Position numbers and translations under genes: made by a program
Origin: Candidatus Arsenophonus triatominarum
GTDB taxonomy: Bacteria > Pseudomonadota > Gammaproteobacteria > Enterobacterales > Enterobacteriaceae
Direction: 5' to 3'
Assembly: GCF_001640365.1 (NCBI RefSeq)
Contig: NZ_LWMI01000007.1
Coordinates: forward strand, 186,001-250,000
DNA: 64,000 bases
The notes under the pieces: generated by a model
Database searches by the model: none
What the model was told of the DNA's origin: nothing
What the model saw: the letters and a program-made list of their open reading frames with translations, nothing else
Part shown: one piece after another, positions 1 through 10,326 of the stretch
Numbering within the stretch: position 1 is the first letter of the stretch
Layout: the number at the start of each line of letters is the position of its first letter

Positions 1-51
1 TTTTATGAGTGGTGTGAGTATTCCATCCGTACCGAGTAAATTTTTACCTGA
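1..51 (-). mobile_element. IS256-family transposase fragment (5' part of gene)
   Basis: These bases match, on the minus strand, codons near the N-terminus of the IS256-family transposase found in fuller form at 9769 and 58800 (residues around SGKNLLGTDG and TPLIKQ). The fragment runs off the window start and stops abruptly where a MITE begins, so it is a remnant. Confidence 0.8.
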
Positions 52-183
52 CACGAGTTTCGCACAGAAATATAAAATTCCAGAAATGGCTTAAAAGCAA
101 TGGTTAATTTGCAAGTTACTAAAACGTATAAATTTGTTTAAATTACAATAAGTTGCTTTTAATTTATTGGTGCGAAACTCGTG
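52..183. mobile_element. MITE copy 1, internally deleted (132 bp)
   Basis: It carries both 14-bp terminal inverted repeats (CACGAGTTTCGCAC and complement) of the family. About 60 bp of the right half is missing compared with the usual 192 bp, and the deletion joint lies at a short TTTA-type microhomology. Flanks ACCTG and GTATT do not match, so there is no target duplication. The left flank is an IS256 scrap and the right flank is satP, which suggests that recombination rather than simple insertion created this junction. Confidence 0.85.
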
Positions 184-298
184 GTATTACTGAAGTTAAT
201 GGAAAAAATCCAGCATTGTGAATATTTAATAAAATGGTTGTCATACCAAAACCCATCAAACCTAATGGGCCTGGATTGGCAATATTATTTGAACTCAT
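184..298 (-). pseudogene. satP: Acetate/succinate transporter SatP (YaaH), N-terminal remnant
   Basis: Reading from an ATG at 298 with an AGAGGA-type ribosome binding site, the minus strand gives about 38 residues containing [20 protein letters not shown]. This is the characteristic first helix region of the GPR1/FUN34/YaaH family of acetate permeases. Family members are about 190 residues, so most of the protein is gone, cut off by the MITE at 183. In Escherichia coli yaaH also lies upstream of dnaK, which supports the identification. No function is expected. Confidence 0.8.
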
Positions 299-450
299 AC
301 ATTCCTCTAAATGTCATTAAATATATAATATTCAATAGGATATAAATTTTTATATGCTATTAGGGCTTACATAAAGCAAGTATAATAGGTAGTGTTTGGT
401 TCAAAACAAAGATTAAAATGACTTTTCATTTAAAAAATATTTTTTTACTT

Positions 451-483
451 TCCCCTTGATGAATATTTTTATGTCCCCACTAT
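451..483 (+). promoter_or_regulatory. Sigma-32 (heat-shock) promoter P1 of dnaK
   Basis: The -35 block TCCCCTTGAT (451-460) and the -10 block CCCCACTAT (475-483) are separated by 14 bases. This fits the RpoH consensus CTTGAAA and CCCCATnT. It lies about 170 bases upstream of dnaK, as the distal dnaK promoter does in enteric bacteria. Assigned by motif only. Confidence 0.7.
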
Positions 484-573
484 TAATAAATAGCGTAGTT
501 ACCAATGGTCAATCTATCAACCTGTCACAAGGTTTCTCGTTAGGTAGATTTTTTTTGAGGTCAGGGAAAAAAT

Positions 574-604
574 CCCTTGAAAAAAATTCATTGAGCCTCA
601 TATA
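574..604 (+). promoter_or_regulatory. Second sigma-32-type promoter P2 of dnaK
   Basis: CCCTTGAAA (574-582) followed after 13 bases by CCTCATATA (596-604) resembles the RpoH -35 and -10 elements. It sits close to the dnaK start at 651. Two tandem heat-shock promoters are also known for E. coli dnaKJ. The -10 match is weaker than in P1. Confidence 0.55.
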
Positions 605-650
605 GGTTGGTAACTAGATTGGTTAAGAATTCCCTTTGGAGGCTGTTTAG

Positions 651-2576
651 ATGGGTAAAATTGTCGGGATTGACCTGGGTACAACTAACTCTTGTGTAGC
701 TATTATGGATGGCACAAATGCGCGGGTATTGGAAAACAGTGAGGGCGATCGTACCACACCTTCTATTGTTGCATATACTCAAGATAGTGAAATTCTTGTG
801 GGGCAGCCGGCAAAACGTCAGGCTGTGACAAATCCACAAAATACATTTTTTGCCATTAAGCGTCTGATTGGACGTCGCTTTAAAGATGAAGAAGTTCAAC
901 GTGACATTTCTATTATGCCTTATAAAATCATAGCCGCAGATAATGGTGATGCCTGGCTGGATGTTAAGGGGCAAAAAATAGCTCCTCCTCAGGTTTCTGC
1001 TGAGGTGTTGAAAAAAATGAAAAAAACGGCGGAAGATTATCTGGGTGAACCCGTTACTGAGGCTGTTATTACTGTACCGGCTTATTTTAATGATGCTCAG
1101 CGTCAAGCAACTAAAGATGCAGGTCGTATTGCAGGTTTAGATGTAAAACGTATTATTAATGAACCAACGGCAGCGGCGCTTGCTTATGGTTTAGATCGTG
1201 AAATAGGTAACCGTACCATTGCGGTATATGACTTAGGTGGTGGTACTTTTGATATTTCAATTATTGAAATTGATGAAGTTGATGGTGAAAAAACCTATGA
1301 AGTGCTGGCCACTAATGGTGATACTCACTTAGGCGGTGGAGACTTTGATAATCGTCTGATCAACTATTTGGTCGATGAATTTAAGAAAGAACAAGGTTTT
1401 GATCTACGCAATGATCCACTAGCAATGCAACGCTTAAAAGAAGCAGCAGAGAAAGCCAAAATTGAGCTCTCTTCTGCTCAACAGACCGATGTCAATCTGC
1501 CTTACATTACCGCAGATGCAAGTGGTCCTAAACATATGAATATTAAGGTGACTCGAGCGAAACTTGAATCACTGGTTGAAGATTTGGTTAAGCGCTTAAT
1601 GGAGCCGCTGAAAGTTGCACTGCAAGATGCCGGCTTAAATGTTAATGACATAAACGACGTCATTCTGGTTGGTGGTCAGACGCGCATGCCAATGGTGCAA
1701 AAAGCGGTTGCTGACTTTTTCGGTAAAGAACCTCGTAAAGACGTTAACCCTGATGAAGCGGTTGCTATGGGTGCGGCGGTGCAAGGTGGTGTATTAGCTG
1801 GTGATGTGAAAGATGTCTTGTTACTTGATGTAACTCCACTATCTTTAGGTATTGAAACCATGGGTGGTGTAATGACAACGTTAATTGCCAAAAATACCAC
1901 TATTCCGACTAAACATAGTCAGGTGTTTTCAACCGCAGAAGATAACCAGTCGGCAGTAACCATTCATGTATTGCAAGGTGAACGTAAACGCTCAGGTGAT
2001 AACAAATCATTAGGCCAGTTCAATTTGGATGGTATCCAAGCGGCACCGCGTGGTATGCCACAAATTGAAGTTACCTTTGATATTGACGCTGATGGTATCT
2101 TACATGTATCAGCTAAAGATAAGAATACTGGCCGCGAGCAAAAGATTACTATTAAGGCATCTTCTGGTCTGAAGGAAGATGAAATCCAAAGAATGGTAAG
2201 CGATGCAGAAGCAAATGCGGAAGCAGATCGTAAGTTTGAAGAGTTAGTTCAGGTACGTAATCAGGCTGATCAATTGATTCATGGTACGCGTAAACAAGTT
2301 GAAGAAGCGGCTGATAAGTTACCTGCTGATGATAAAGCTAACATAGAGAAAGCCATTTCTGAGCTGGAAACTGCTGTGAAAGGTGAAGATAAAGCCATCA
2401 TTGAAGAGAAAATTCAAGCTTTGGTTCAAGCTTCGGCCAAGCTACTTGAGTTAGCTCAACAGCAGGCTCAAGCAGGCACCTCTGATGCAGGCGCAGGCGC
2501 CCAACCTAAACAGGATGATAATGTTGTTGATGCTGAATTTGAAGAAGTCAACGACAAGGATAAAGATAAAAAATAG
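651..2576 (+). CDS. dnaK: Chaperone protein DnaK (Hsp70)
   Basis: This 641-residue protein is the ATP-dependent cytoplasmic Hsp70 that binds exposed hydrophobic peptides and works with DnaJ and GrpE in folding and heat-shock control. The N-terminal ATPase domain begins [14 protein letters not shown] (phosphate-1 loop). [13 protein letters not shown] lies near residue 195 and the adenosine motif [11 protein letters not shown] near 340. The interdomain linker [13 protein letters not shown] is near 390, the substrate domain follows, and the acidic C-terminus ends in [11 protein letters not shown]. Length and motifs are those of enteric DnaK. The ATG at 651 follows a GGAGG ribosome binding site. 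Two heat-shock promoters lie upstream and dnaJ follows after 116 bases. No damage is visible. Confidence 0.98.
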   Translation: MGKIVGIDLGTTNSCVAIMDGTNARVLENSEGDRTTPSIVAYTQDSEILVGQPAKRQAVTNPQNTFFAIKRLIGRRFKDEEVQRDISIMPYKIIAADNGDAWLDVKGQKIAPPQVSAEVLKKMKKTAEDYLGEPVTEAVITVPAYFNDAQRQATKDAGRIAGLDVKRIINEPTAAALAYGLDREIGNRTIAVYDLGGGTFDISIIEIDEVDGEKTYEVLATNGDTHLGGGDFDNRLINYLVDEFKKEQGFDLRNDPLAMQRLKEAAEKAKIELSSAQQTDVNLPYITADASGPKHMNIKVTRAKLESLVEDLVKRLMEPLKVALQDAGLNVNDINDVILVGGQTRMPMVQKAVADFFGKEPRKDVNPDEAVAMGAAVQGGVLAGDVKDVLLLDVTPLSLGIETMGGVMTTLIAKNTTIPTKHSQVFSTAEDNQSAVTIHVLQGERKRSGDNKSLGQFNLDGIQAAPRGMPQIEVTFDIDADGILHVSAKDKNTGREQKITIKASSGLKEDEIQRMVSDAEANAEADRKFEELVQVRNQADQLIHGTRKQVEEAADKLPADDKANIEKAISELETAVKGEDKAIIEEKIQALVQASAKLLELAQQQAQAGTSDAGAGAQPKQDDNVVDAEFEEVNDKDKDKK

Positions 2577-2638
2577 TGGCCCTTAGCGGGCACAGTAATG
2601 GTGTTAAGGATCATTTCCTCTGTTACTGAAAACCGAGT

Positions 2639-2669
2639 ACGGGCGTTGGGGGAACTCTACGCCCGTTTC
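2639..2669 (+). terminator. dnaK-dnaJ intergenic hairpin
   Basis: ACGGGCGT (2639-2646) and ACGCCCGT (2659-2666) form a perfect 8-bp stem with a 12-base loop. A similar hairpin lies between dnaK and dnaJ in E. coli. It lacks a long U-run, so it more likely stabilises or attenuates the dnaKJ message than ends it. Confidence 0.55.
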
Positions 2670-2692
2670 CGTGTGTTAAGGGTAAAATAAAT

Positions 2693-3829
2693 ATGGCAAA
2701 AAGAGATTATTATCAAGTTTTAGGTGTTACTAAAACCGCTGACGAGAAAGAGATCAAAAAAGCGTATAAACGTCTGGCAATGAAGTATCATCCAGATCGA
2801 AATCAGGGTGATAAGGAAGCAGAAAGTAAGTTTAAAGAAATTAAAGAAGCTTATGAAATTTTAACTGATGCGCAAAAACGCGCTGCTTATGATCAATATG
2901 GACATGCAGCTTTTGAACAAGGTGGCATGGGCGGTGGATTTAGCGGCGGTTTTGCTTCGGGTGCTGATTTTAGTGATATTTTTGGTGATGTATTTGGTGA
3001 TATTTTTGGTGGTGGTAGGCGTCAGCGATCGGCTCGTGGGGCTGATCTCCAGTACGAAATTACCTTAACCTTAGAGGAAGCAGTTCGCGGAGTCAGCAAA
3101 GAGATCCGTATCCCGACTTTAGAAAAATGTGATGTTTGCAACGGCAGTGGCGCTAAACCAGGCACGAAACCAGAAACTTGCTCAACTTGTCATGGGGCAG
3201 GGCAGGTTCAAATCCGGCAAGGATTTTTTGCAGTTCAACAAACTTGTCCAACTTGCCATGGTCGTGGTCAAATCATCAAAGAACCTTGTATTAAATGTCA
3301 TGGTCATGGTCGAGTAGAGAAATACAAAACTTTATCAGTAAAAATTCCACCAGGAGTTAATACAGGCGATCGTATTCGCTTAAATGGTGAAGGTGAGGCC
3401 GGAGAAAACGGCGCCCAAGCTGGTGATCTATATGTTCAGGTCAATGTCGCAAGACATGCTATTTTTGAGCGCGATGGAAATAACTTATATTGCGAAGTAC
3501 CCATTAATTTTGCGATTGCGGCTCTGGGTGGTGAAATTGATGTACCGACACTTGATGGTCGGGTAAGTCTCAAAATTCCAGCTGAAACACAAACAGGAAA
3601 AATTTTCCGCATGAAAGGAAAAGGTGTGAAGCCTGTTCGTGGTGGTATGACGGGAGATTTAATGTGCCGCATCCTGGTGGAAACACCGGTTAAACTAAAT
3701 GAAAAACAAAAAGTATTGTTGAAGGAATTTGGTGAATCCTTGAATGGTGAAAGTGATGGCAAGAACAGCCCTCGTTCAAAGAGTTTCTTAGATAGTGTGA
3801 AAAAGTTTTTTGATGATCTGACCAAGTAA
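2693..3829 (+). CDS. dnaJ: Chaperone protein DnaJ (Hsp40)
   Basis: This 378-residue co-chaperone stimulates DnaK ATPase and delivers substrates to it. The J-domain (about residues 1-70) contains the essential HPD in [11 protein letters not shown] Gly/Phe-rich stretch follows ([11 protein letters not shown], then FGDIFGGG). Four zinc-binding repeats follow: [24 protein letters not shown] and CIKCHGHG. After these comes the C-terminal substrate-binding region. Length equals the enteric family. The gene shares a transcript with dnaK. Immediately after its stop codon the sequence turns into insertion-sequence debris, so the natural terminator is not evident. Confidence 0.98.
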   Translation: MAKRDYYQVLGVTKTADEKEIKKAYKRLAMKYHPDRNQGDKEAESKFKEIKEAYEILTDAQKRAAYDQYGHAAFEQGGMGGGFSGGFASGADFSDIFGDVFGDIFGGGRRQRSARGADLQYEITLTLEEAVRGVSKEIRIPTLEKCDVCNGSGAKPGTKPETCSTCHGAGQVQIRQGFFAVQQTCPTCHGRGQIIKEPCIKCHGHGRVEKYKTLSVKIPPGVNTGDRIRLNGEGEAGENGAQAGDLYVQVNVARHAIFERDGNNLYCEVPINFAIAALGGEIDVPTLDGRVSLKIPAETQTGKIFRMKGKGVKPVRGGMTGDLMCRILVETPVKLNEKQKVLLKEFGESLNGESDGKNSPRSKSFLDSVKKFFDDLTK

Positions 3830-3839
3830 CGATACTGTA

Positions 3840-3865
3840 GTGGCCAATTTTAGTTGACCACTACA
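3840..3865. mobile_element. Solitary IS3-family end
   Basis: These 26 bases are the exact reverse complement of the left end of the IS3-family element at 62568. No transposase belongs to it here. It lies 10 bases after the dnaJ stop codon and marks an old excision or recombination scar. Confidence 0.65.
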
Positions 3866-3874
3866 ACCACTACA

Positions 3875-4775
3875 AGGATAAAGCGCCTCCAGAGGGCGTT
3901 GTTGCCAGGCTTTTAATTCAGGGAGTAATTCAGTAATATGCGTAATAGCTCCATCTGATATTTCCAGTCCATATAATTCTGCAACATGTTTTTGAATATC
4001 ACGATAACTCATGCCTAATGCAAATAACGATAGGATTTGTTATCAATATCCTCTGATAATTTTGTCTGATTTTTCTTAAATGAGCTGAGGCTCAAAAGCA
4101 CCTGACCTGTCTCTGGGCGTTTTCAGTTCAAATTGACCTGATGTCGATTTAACCGTTTTTCGAGTATAGCCATTTTTACGCGTATCGATTGACGTTGTCG
4201 ATAGGTAGTGTTCTATTTCTGCCTGCAGGGCAGCTTCGGTCAGCTGTTTTATGAGTGGTGTGAGTATTCCATCCGTACCAGTAAACTTTTACCTGATTGT
4301 AATTGCTTCAACGCTTCATCAAAATTAAATGATTGATTTCTCATATTGTCATACCTCTTTTTTTTGAGTTTAAGATATGACACAGATTTTTGAACACTAC
4401 CCTTGCCTGATAAACTGGAAACGAAATGGGGTGAAAAATACCCGATAGTGCTAGAATCCTGGCGAAGCAAATGGGAGTTGCTCAGTGCTTATTTTCGATA
4501 CCCTAAAGCCATTAGAAAACCCATTTATACGACCAATGCAGTAGAGGCGGTTCATCGGCAGTTTAGGAAATTAACTAAAACCAAAGGGGCTTTTTCTAAT
4601 GAAAACAGCTTATTAAAATTACTCTATATTGGCATCAATCAGGTATCCAACAAATGGACTATGCCGATTAGTAACTGGGCGTTAACCATTGCTCAATTGT
4701 CCATCTATTTTAAAGGGTGCCTAGATGGTATAATCAAAATATAAAATCCCCTGACACAGAATTATGAACACCCTC
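3875..4775. mobile_element. Rearranged IS256-family element: two half elements head to head
   Basis: 3875-4402 carries, on the minus strand, the N-terminal half of the transposase, ending at the normal left terminus (GAACACTACC). 4403-4775 carries the C-terminal third on the plus strand (from about DKLETKWGEKYP to the stop after GIIKI) and the right terminus GAACACCCTC. The central part is missing, and the first half also has an extra T near 4079 and a short deletion near 3933. This is an inverted, partially deleted copy and cannot make transposase. Confidence 0.8.
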
Positions 4776-4971
4776 TCGCAGGTTAATTGTGGTTATTTAA
4801 TTCGTTCAATTTATGCAAATTATATTTAAAAATTTTAATTTTCAAGATTAATTTTGCCTGTTTTATGCAAGTTTTCTGCTTAAATTTCTATATAAAAATA
4901 AATTAAGGTTAATTCCAACAAGTTAAACGTGAGCTTAACAAAACTTCCTATACAATTTAGTTTTATTTTTA

Positions 4972-6231
4972 CACGAGTTTCGCACAAACCTAATTTGTGT
5001 ATACTAATAACCCCCCTGATCTGCTCAGCAATAGCATTTTTGATTACATGCCAATTTTGTTGATAAAGAGTTATTTTTTCAGATATACGGCGTTTATGTT
5101 GTTCAAACCACGCAGAAATAGCGAGAAAAATATGATTTCTTTGCGCTCGGCTCGTGCGAGCCTGACAGCGTTCAATACCACAATTTGGTTTAACTTCTCG
5201 ATGATAAACTTCAACAGACCAACGGGCATCCATGATAGATTTGACGTATTCACGGGTGGGATTGTCTTTGTTTGTTACTCTGTAATCAATACGGCCGTTT
5301 TTGGCTATAAATTTGAAAACTGTCACCCAACCGTAGCCTCGTAAGTGTATTGAAGTTCCTTCTTCTGAGATGTCTAACTTGTTCAATTGTATATTGCGGT
5401 TAACAATCCGATTTTTTCTCAGCGTAGTTACCCAAACCCAACCATGAGATCGAATTGATTTCAGATTATCCCGGCTAGAATACCAAGCATCCATCGCTAC
5501 CGCTTCGGGCTTGATCCCTCTTTTTTTAGCAAGAGCGAGCATTTCGAAAAAGTGCGTGTTTTTTGTTTTTCCATCAGAATCTTTATCATAAATACGATAA
5601 TCAACACGAGTTTCGCACAGGCATATAAAATTCCAGAAATGGCTTAAAAGCAATGGTTAATTTGCAAGTTACTAAAACGTATAAATTTGTTTAAATTACA
5701 ATAAGTTGCTTTTAATTTATAAGATTTTGTCTATTTATATATTATGCTGAATTAAACTTAAAAATAGAGCGTTTTTTTATTGGTGCGAAACTCGTGATCA
5801 ATAGGAGAATTGATTCAACAGTTGTTAGATTATGCCAAAGTAAATTAACTAAACCTATGCCAGCAATAACATCATGTTCGTTACCTGAATACTGATAATG
5901 AACCATCTCTATTTTTTTACTACGTGTTTTGGCAATTAGTGTATCGTCAACTATTAGTACACAAGGGCTTTTTGTCTATAGATGTTTCAACTAATCTCCA
6001 CAGGTCTTTAGGTCGAAAACACCTGCTTTTTTAGCCATAGACTAATAGTGTCATGAGATAAAGGCGATGGGCTTACTTCTGATAACGCCAAACCAGAGTA
6101 TCTTACACTGCTTACTTGTAAGAACGTTTTATAGATATTTTTAATGCATGGATAACCGGACAAAATACAAACACCCTAATTTTTTTTGTTTTTAAATTTA
6201 TACTTCTTTTTTGGAGATTGCGAAACTCGTG
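4972..6231 (-). mobile_element. IS701-like element, copy 1, interrupted by a MITE
   Basis: The ends are CACGAGTTTCGCAC at 4972 and its complement near 6231. The minus strand encodes a DDE transposase whose best part (about 5605 down to 5010) contains MDAWYSSRDNLKSIRSHGW, RKNRIVN and DARWSVEVYHREVKPNCGIE, typical of IS701-family transposases. The reading frame is cut by the MITE at 5605-5796 and by other lesions nearer its start, so the copy is inactive. Flanks (TTTTA and TACTT) do not match, so one side has been rearranged. The right flank interrupts a kbaZ/gatZ gene. Confidence 0.75.
5605..5796. mobile_element. MITE copy 2, inside IS701-like copy 1
   Basis: This is a full 192-bp element bounded by the 14-bp inverted repeats and flanked by direct repeats ATCAA. 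Removing it and one ATCAA restores the sequence seen in the second IS701-like copy, which proves insertion. It splits the transposase gene of an element with the same termini. Confidence 0.92.
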
Positions 6232-6336
6232 TACTTGATTAGAAGTAGCTTCAATTAAGAGTGCGGTTTTTCTCTCTTTTGCTAGCTGTAAAGCGCTTTC
6301 TAATACCCAGGAGTGAGCAGAACAAACAGAATAAAT
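6232..6336 (-). pseudogene. Tagatose-bisphosphate aldolase accessory subunit (KbaZ/GatZ/AgaZ) remnant
   Basis: The minus strand reads [14 protein letters not shown] followed by [10 protein letters not shown], the conserved N-terminal block of the KbaZ/GatZ family, which assists class II tagatose-1,6-bisphosphate aldolase in amino-sugar or galactitol use. The start codon side is lost to the MITE at 6337 and the rest was removed by the IS701-like element at 6231. About 35 of roughly 420 residues survive. Confidence 0.75.
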
Positions 6337-6528
6337 CACGAGTTTCGCACCAATAAAAAAACGCTCTATTTTTAAGTTTAATTCAGCATAATATATAAAT
6401 AGACAAAATCTTATAAATTAAAAGCAACTTATTGTAATTTAAACAAATTTATACGTTTTAGTAACTTGCAAATTAACCATTGCTTTTAAGCCATTTCTGG
6501 AATTTTATATTCCTGTGCGAAACTCGTG
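6337..6528. mobile_element. MITE copy 3, at a recombination joint
   Basis: The 192-bp element is complete, in the opposite orientation to copy 2. Its flanks TAAAT and CTATA do not match, unlike most other copies. On one side is a kbaZ/gatZ remnant (minus strand) and on the other an unrelated dehydrogenase C-terminus (plus strand). This is best explained by homologous recombination between two MITE copies. Confidence 0.88.
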
Positions 6529-6530
6529 CT

Positions 6531-6596
6531 ATAAAACAACCAGAAAATGTTGATATTAATGAAATTCTGTTTCGTCCAACCCTGCAAGAGTTTTAA
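6531..6596 (+). pseudogene. Short-chain dehydrogenase, C-terminal remnant
   Basis: The plus strand encodes IKQPENVDINEILFRPTLQEF and a stop. The block VDINEILFRPT is typical of the C-terminus of NADP-dependent SDR oxidoreductases. Everything upstream is replaced by the MITE. A strong hairpin follows directly, as expected for the end of a real gene. The specific enzyme cannot be named. Confidence 0.6.
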
Positions 6597-6642
6597 TAAT
6601 ATTTTCAATAGACCTAATTAGATAGGTCTATTGAAAATATTA
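6597..6642 (+). terminator. Strong bidirectional hairpin terminator
   Basis: A perfect 18-bp inverted repeat (6598-6615 with 6624-6641, beginning AATATTTTCAATAG) encloses an 8-base loop and has flanking A/T runs. It follows the SDR stop codon by one base, so it most likely terminated that gene. Confidence 0.75.
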
Positions 6643-6662
6643 ATTACTAATAAACAGGTTAT

Positions 6663-7547
6663 TATAGCTAGGCGACTTAATTTTGATTACAGCATATGTA
6701 TTAAAAACAGGTCATCGATAGTGCATCCTGTTTCCATCTTTTTACGTTTAGCTTGAGACCATTTATGTTCTATAGGATTTAAATCTGGTGAATACACAGG
6801 CAAATATTCTATCTGGTGTCCTGCGTTTATAATTGCCTGTTCAATATTCTTACCTTTGTGAAAGCTAGCGTTGTCCATAAAAATAACAGAATTTTCAGGA
6901 AGTTCTGGGAGCAATATTTTTGTGATCCAAACATAAAAAACATCACGATTAATATTGCAATCAAATAATCCGATAGCAAAAAGGGTTGTTCCCAATAAAG
7001 CGCCAATAACATTTGTTCTTCCCTTAGCACCCCAGTTTTTCAGGCCAAAACAACGGTGACCTTTTGGGGAATAGCCGTGAGTTCGTGGAGTGTCATGTGA
7101 AAAACCACTTTCATCAATAAAAACAACAGATTTATCTTTTTTTTCATACTGTTGTCTTTTTTGCTGATGTGCCAGCCTGTCGCTTTCGTTGGTTTTTGGA
7201 TGGAATAGAGTTTTTTTTATAGGTTAATCCCAGCTTTTTAAGGGATTGCCAAATAGTCTTTTTACAAACACCGAATCGCTCTGCCTGTTCCTTTTGGTAA
7301 GCATCTGGATACTGTTCCACATCTTTTGCTAAAGCATTTTTATCGAGCTTCCTCTTACGTGGCGTTGAATTTTTTGGCTCTGGTCGTTTAAGCCAACGTA
7401 CTAAAGACGCTTTTCCAATACGGAATTGTTTCGCAGTTTCTCGAATTGTTAAACCTTCGGCTTTCCTTACAGATATTACTTTACGTCGAAAATCAATTGT
7501 ATAACTCATAACACACCTTGTAATCAAAATTAAGTAGCCTAGCTATA
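6663..7547 (-). mobile_element. IS630-family element, copy 1
   Basis: The 885-bp element has about 28-bp terminal inverted repeats beginning TATAGCTAGGCGACTTAATT. The outer TA is the usual IS630/mariner target duplication. One base of the right repeat differs (AGTAGCC for AGTCGCC) from the other three copies in the window. Confidence 0.9.
6687..7509 (-). CDS. IS630-family transposase, two frames joined at an A8 tract
   Basis: The first frame (start MSYTIDFRRK at 7509) encodes a helix-turn-helix DNA-binding domain and stops at 7144. The second frame carries the DDE catalytic domain: D in VVFIDESGF, D in VIFMDNASFH and E in LNPIEHKW, ending at 6687. Deleting one base in the T8/A8 tract at 7211-7218 joins them into one protein reading TYKKTLFHPKTNESDR, which matches the family. 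Expression would need a +1 shift or RNA-polymerase slippage. Confidence 0.75.
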
Positions 7548-7573
7548 GTAAACTAGTATTAATAATCGATTTA

Positions 7574-8326
7574 TCAGAAAGCATAACCTAATTGGATGGA
7601 TGTTTTGGTGCTGATCCGTTTTGGTGCCGAGAACGGAGGATTATCATTCCAGTTAACGTTGTAGATCAAATTGAGTGACAGGCGTTCACTCATGGCAACT
7701 TGTAAGGCGGTTTCTGAGAGAGCGGAAGAGTCATTGCTGAGTCGGGTAAAAAATGATATACCTTGTTTAAATGACGTATTATCAGTAATTTTCCATTCAT
7801 AGTTTGCACCAATGTAGCCTAATCCTGTTATTTCATGGCCATCACTAGTAAAATGTTTATATCTGACACTTGGACCAGCTTCAACTTTTAGTGAATGAAT
7901 TGGCCCATAAAATATTTGTCGGCCATAACCCACAGCAAATACGTCTTTAGAATCAAAGCCATTATATCTATCGGTTAACCAGCTAGCTTGGCCGAATAGA
8001 TAATCATATTTAGTTAAATTGTATCGAGTCCTGGCGCCTAACTGATAGGTTTCCGATGATCTTTTATCATTGGATGAGTTATTGGTAGCATTTCCCCAAA
8101 AGCTATAAGCTAAGTTTGAAGAGTAGAGTGTTAGTGCTGATTTTGCTGTTAAGTTTGAACTCTTTGAGTTTCCTGTTTGTACTTGATAACCACCTGAGAT
8201 CGACATTTCAATATCTTTTTTTGCCGTTGCAGGGTCATCCATAACGGTAAATAGGCTATCATTAGCTACCGCAAGAGGACTAATAAAAAATGTCATCCAT
8301 AAAACTTTTTTATCAAAGGTGATCAT
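7574..8326 (-). CDS. ydiY: DUF481 outer-membrane protein YdiY
   Basis: This 250-residue protein of unknown function closely resembles E. coli YdiY. An N-terminal signal peptide (MITFDKKVLWMTFFISPLAVA) is followed by the family start DSLFTVMDDPATAKK. Alternating-strand sequence follows, with YDYLFGQASWLTDRYNG and ending in LGYAF, which suggests a small outer-membrane beta-barrel. The ATG at 8326 was chosen because AGGAGA lies 8 bases upstream and the signal peptide starts there; an in-frame ATG at 8350 is less likely. The gene is intact between an IS630 copy and a MITE. The 315 bases upstream (8351-8665) are AT-rich with no recognisable gene. Confidence 0.88.
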   Translation of the reverse strand: MITFDKKVLWMTFFISPLAVANDSLFTVMDDPATAKKDIEMSISGGYQVQTGNSKSSNLTAKSALTLYSSNLAYSFWGNATNNSSNDKRSSETYQLGARTRYNLTKYDYLFGQASWLTDRYNGFDSKDVFAVGYGRQIFYGPIHSLKVEAGPSVRYKHFTSDGHEITGLGYIGANYEWKITDNTSFKQGISFFTRLSNDSSALSETALQVAMSERLSLNLIYNVNWNDNPPFSAPKRISTKTSIQLGYAF

Positions 8327-8665
8327 GCGTTCTCCTATTATTACTTGCATGTTATCTAAATTAAACGAATAATGTAGTTTAATAATCCTCCAATATAGAT
8401 AAAATTGTGCTTTTATGCCACCAATGTTTGTCTATTGTCATTTTATTAAACTAACTGGCTAAATACTGAAATATATTTCAATCAATATTTTATTGATCAA
8501 TTTGAAGCCCAAATAGTAATTTAATCTATTAATATCTATAATAAAAAATTAATTCACTATTTAGTAATCGATTTTTTTCAATTATTAAAAAAATAGGAAT
8601 TTTCTTATAAAAGGTTCACTATAAATCTGAATGTTAGTTAACATTGCCGGGTGAGGAAAATGAAT

Positions 8666-8857
8666 CACGAGTTTCGCACCAATAAAAAAACGCTCTATTT
8701 TTAAGTTTAATTCAGCATAATATATAAATAGACAAAATCTTATAAATTAAAAGCAACTTATTGTAATTTAAACAAATTTATACGTTTTAGTAACTTGCAA
8801 ATTAACCATTGCTTTTAAGCCATTTCTGGAATTTTATATGCCTGTGCGAAACTCGTG
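8666..8857. mobile_element. MITE copy 4
   Basis: Complete 192-bp element with both 14-bp inverted repeats, flanked by the direct repeat TGAAT on each side. It is intergenic, upstream of ydiY. Confidence 0.93.
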
Positions 8858-8894
8858 TGAATAATGAATTAGGACAGGAGAATACTATTATTTA

Positions 8895-9712
8895 ACCTAA
8901 GTTCGGGATAAGCATTATCAATTATGCTTGAAGAGATGTTCCTGCCACCGGTACTTTGGTTTAGATGGAATTAAACAATATGCAACCAGCCCGGCTAATA
9001 AATTCACTACAAAGTTAGCAGGAGAGCGGTGCCGCGTATGCGCTATCTGAAAAAGATTTTTTAACTCATCAAATACCGTTTCAATGACAGAACCATGACG
9101 CAAGATGGCTTTGTCGAAACAAGTCTGTTCAACAGGCTTCATTTTCTTCTTGATATTCGTTATAAGGTTAATTCCCATTGTTTTCAGTTGCTGTTTCAGT
9201 GAAGCCGATAAATACCCTTTATCCGCATACAAACAACCAGAAAGATCTTTTATCAGCTCAGGTAATGGTTTCCGATCATCTGTGTTTCCTGGTGTAAGTC
9301 GAAAACTAAGTATTTCCCCCAAATGATTGATAATTACATGAAGTTTGAAACCAAAGAACCAACCTGTTGAGGTTTTTCCTCGTTCAGCTATCCCATCGAA
9401 GACTTTATGCCGGCGGATCCGTAAGTTATCACACACAGCTATAGGAGTAGAATCTGGCAACCGACAGACCCGTGCACTTTCCCTTAATTGACTCAAACAG
9501 TGCCGTTAAAGCTAAGGCACTGCGCGGAAGTAACTCTACGCAGCGTGAATATGATGGCAAGTTAGGAAATCCTTCCTGAGATATAAACGGACATAATAGA
9601 GATAAAATACCTTGAATCGTCTGAATCGGAGTTGATGAAACAAAACAACCAGTGTCATCATTTCGCCAATGAAAGCTCAGTAGACCGTCTACGACGCTTA
9701 CTACCGTATTCA
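8895..9712 (-). mobile_element. IS982-family element, copy 1, truncated and frameshifted
   Basis: The end ACCTAAGTTCGGGATAAG at 8895 matches the IS982 terminus at 58996 with one change. The transposase frame (8918-9496 on the minus strand) has RRHKVFDGIAERGKTSTGWFFGFKLH and IETVFDELKNL, but an extra base near 9461 breaks it. The N-terminal part is cut off where an IS256 element inserted at 9713; the missing end is not found on the other side of that element. Confidence 0.85.
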
Positions 9713-9768
9713 GGTAGTGTTCAAAAAATCTGTGTCATATCTTAAATTCAAAAAAAGAGGTATGACAT

Positions 9769-10326
9769 ATGAGAAATCAATCATTTAATTTTGATGAAGC
9801 GTTGAAGCAATTACAATCAGGTAAAAATTTACTCGGTACGGATGGAATACTCACACCACTCATAAAACAGCTGACCGAAGCTGCCCTGCAGGCAGAAATA
9901 GAGCACTACCTATCGACAACGTCAATCGATACGCGTAAAAATGGCTATACTCGAAAAACGGTTAAATCGACATCAGGTCAATTTGAACTGAAAACGCCCA
10001 GAGACAGGTCAGGTGCTTTTGAGCCTCAGCTCATTAAGAAAAATCAGACAAAATTATCAGAGGATATTGATAACAAAATCCTATCGTTATTTGCATTAGG
10101 CATGAGTTATCGTGATATTCAAAAACATGTTGCAGAATTATATGGACTGGAAATATCAGATGGAGCTATTACGCATATTACTGACAAATTACTCCCTGAA
10201 TTAAAAGCCTGGCAACAACGCCCTCTGGAGGCGCTCTATCCTTTTGTCTGGCTCGATGCCATTCATTACAAGATAAAACAGATGGTCACTATATCAATAA
10301 GGCAATCTACACAGTACTTGGACTAA
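9769..10326 (+). pseudogene. IS256-family transposase, N-terminal part
   Basis: This frame gives 185 residues of a protein that would be about 400. It includes the mutator-type N-terminal domain and the first catalytic region (YPFVWLDAIHYK). A short deletion after YKIKQ shifts the frame; the following parts lie at 10362-10609 and 11495-11856, separated by the IS630 element. Confidence 0.8.

Noticed and set aside
588..1106. 172-residue minus-strand frame opposite dnaK
   Set aside because: It is a shadow of the dnaK coding frame with no similarity or regulatory signal of its own.
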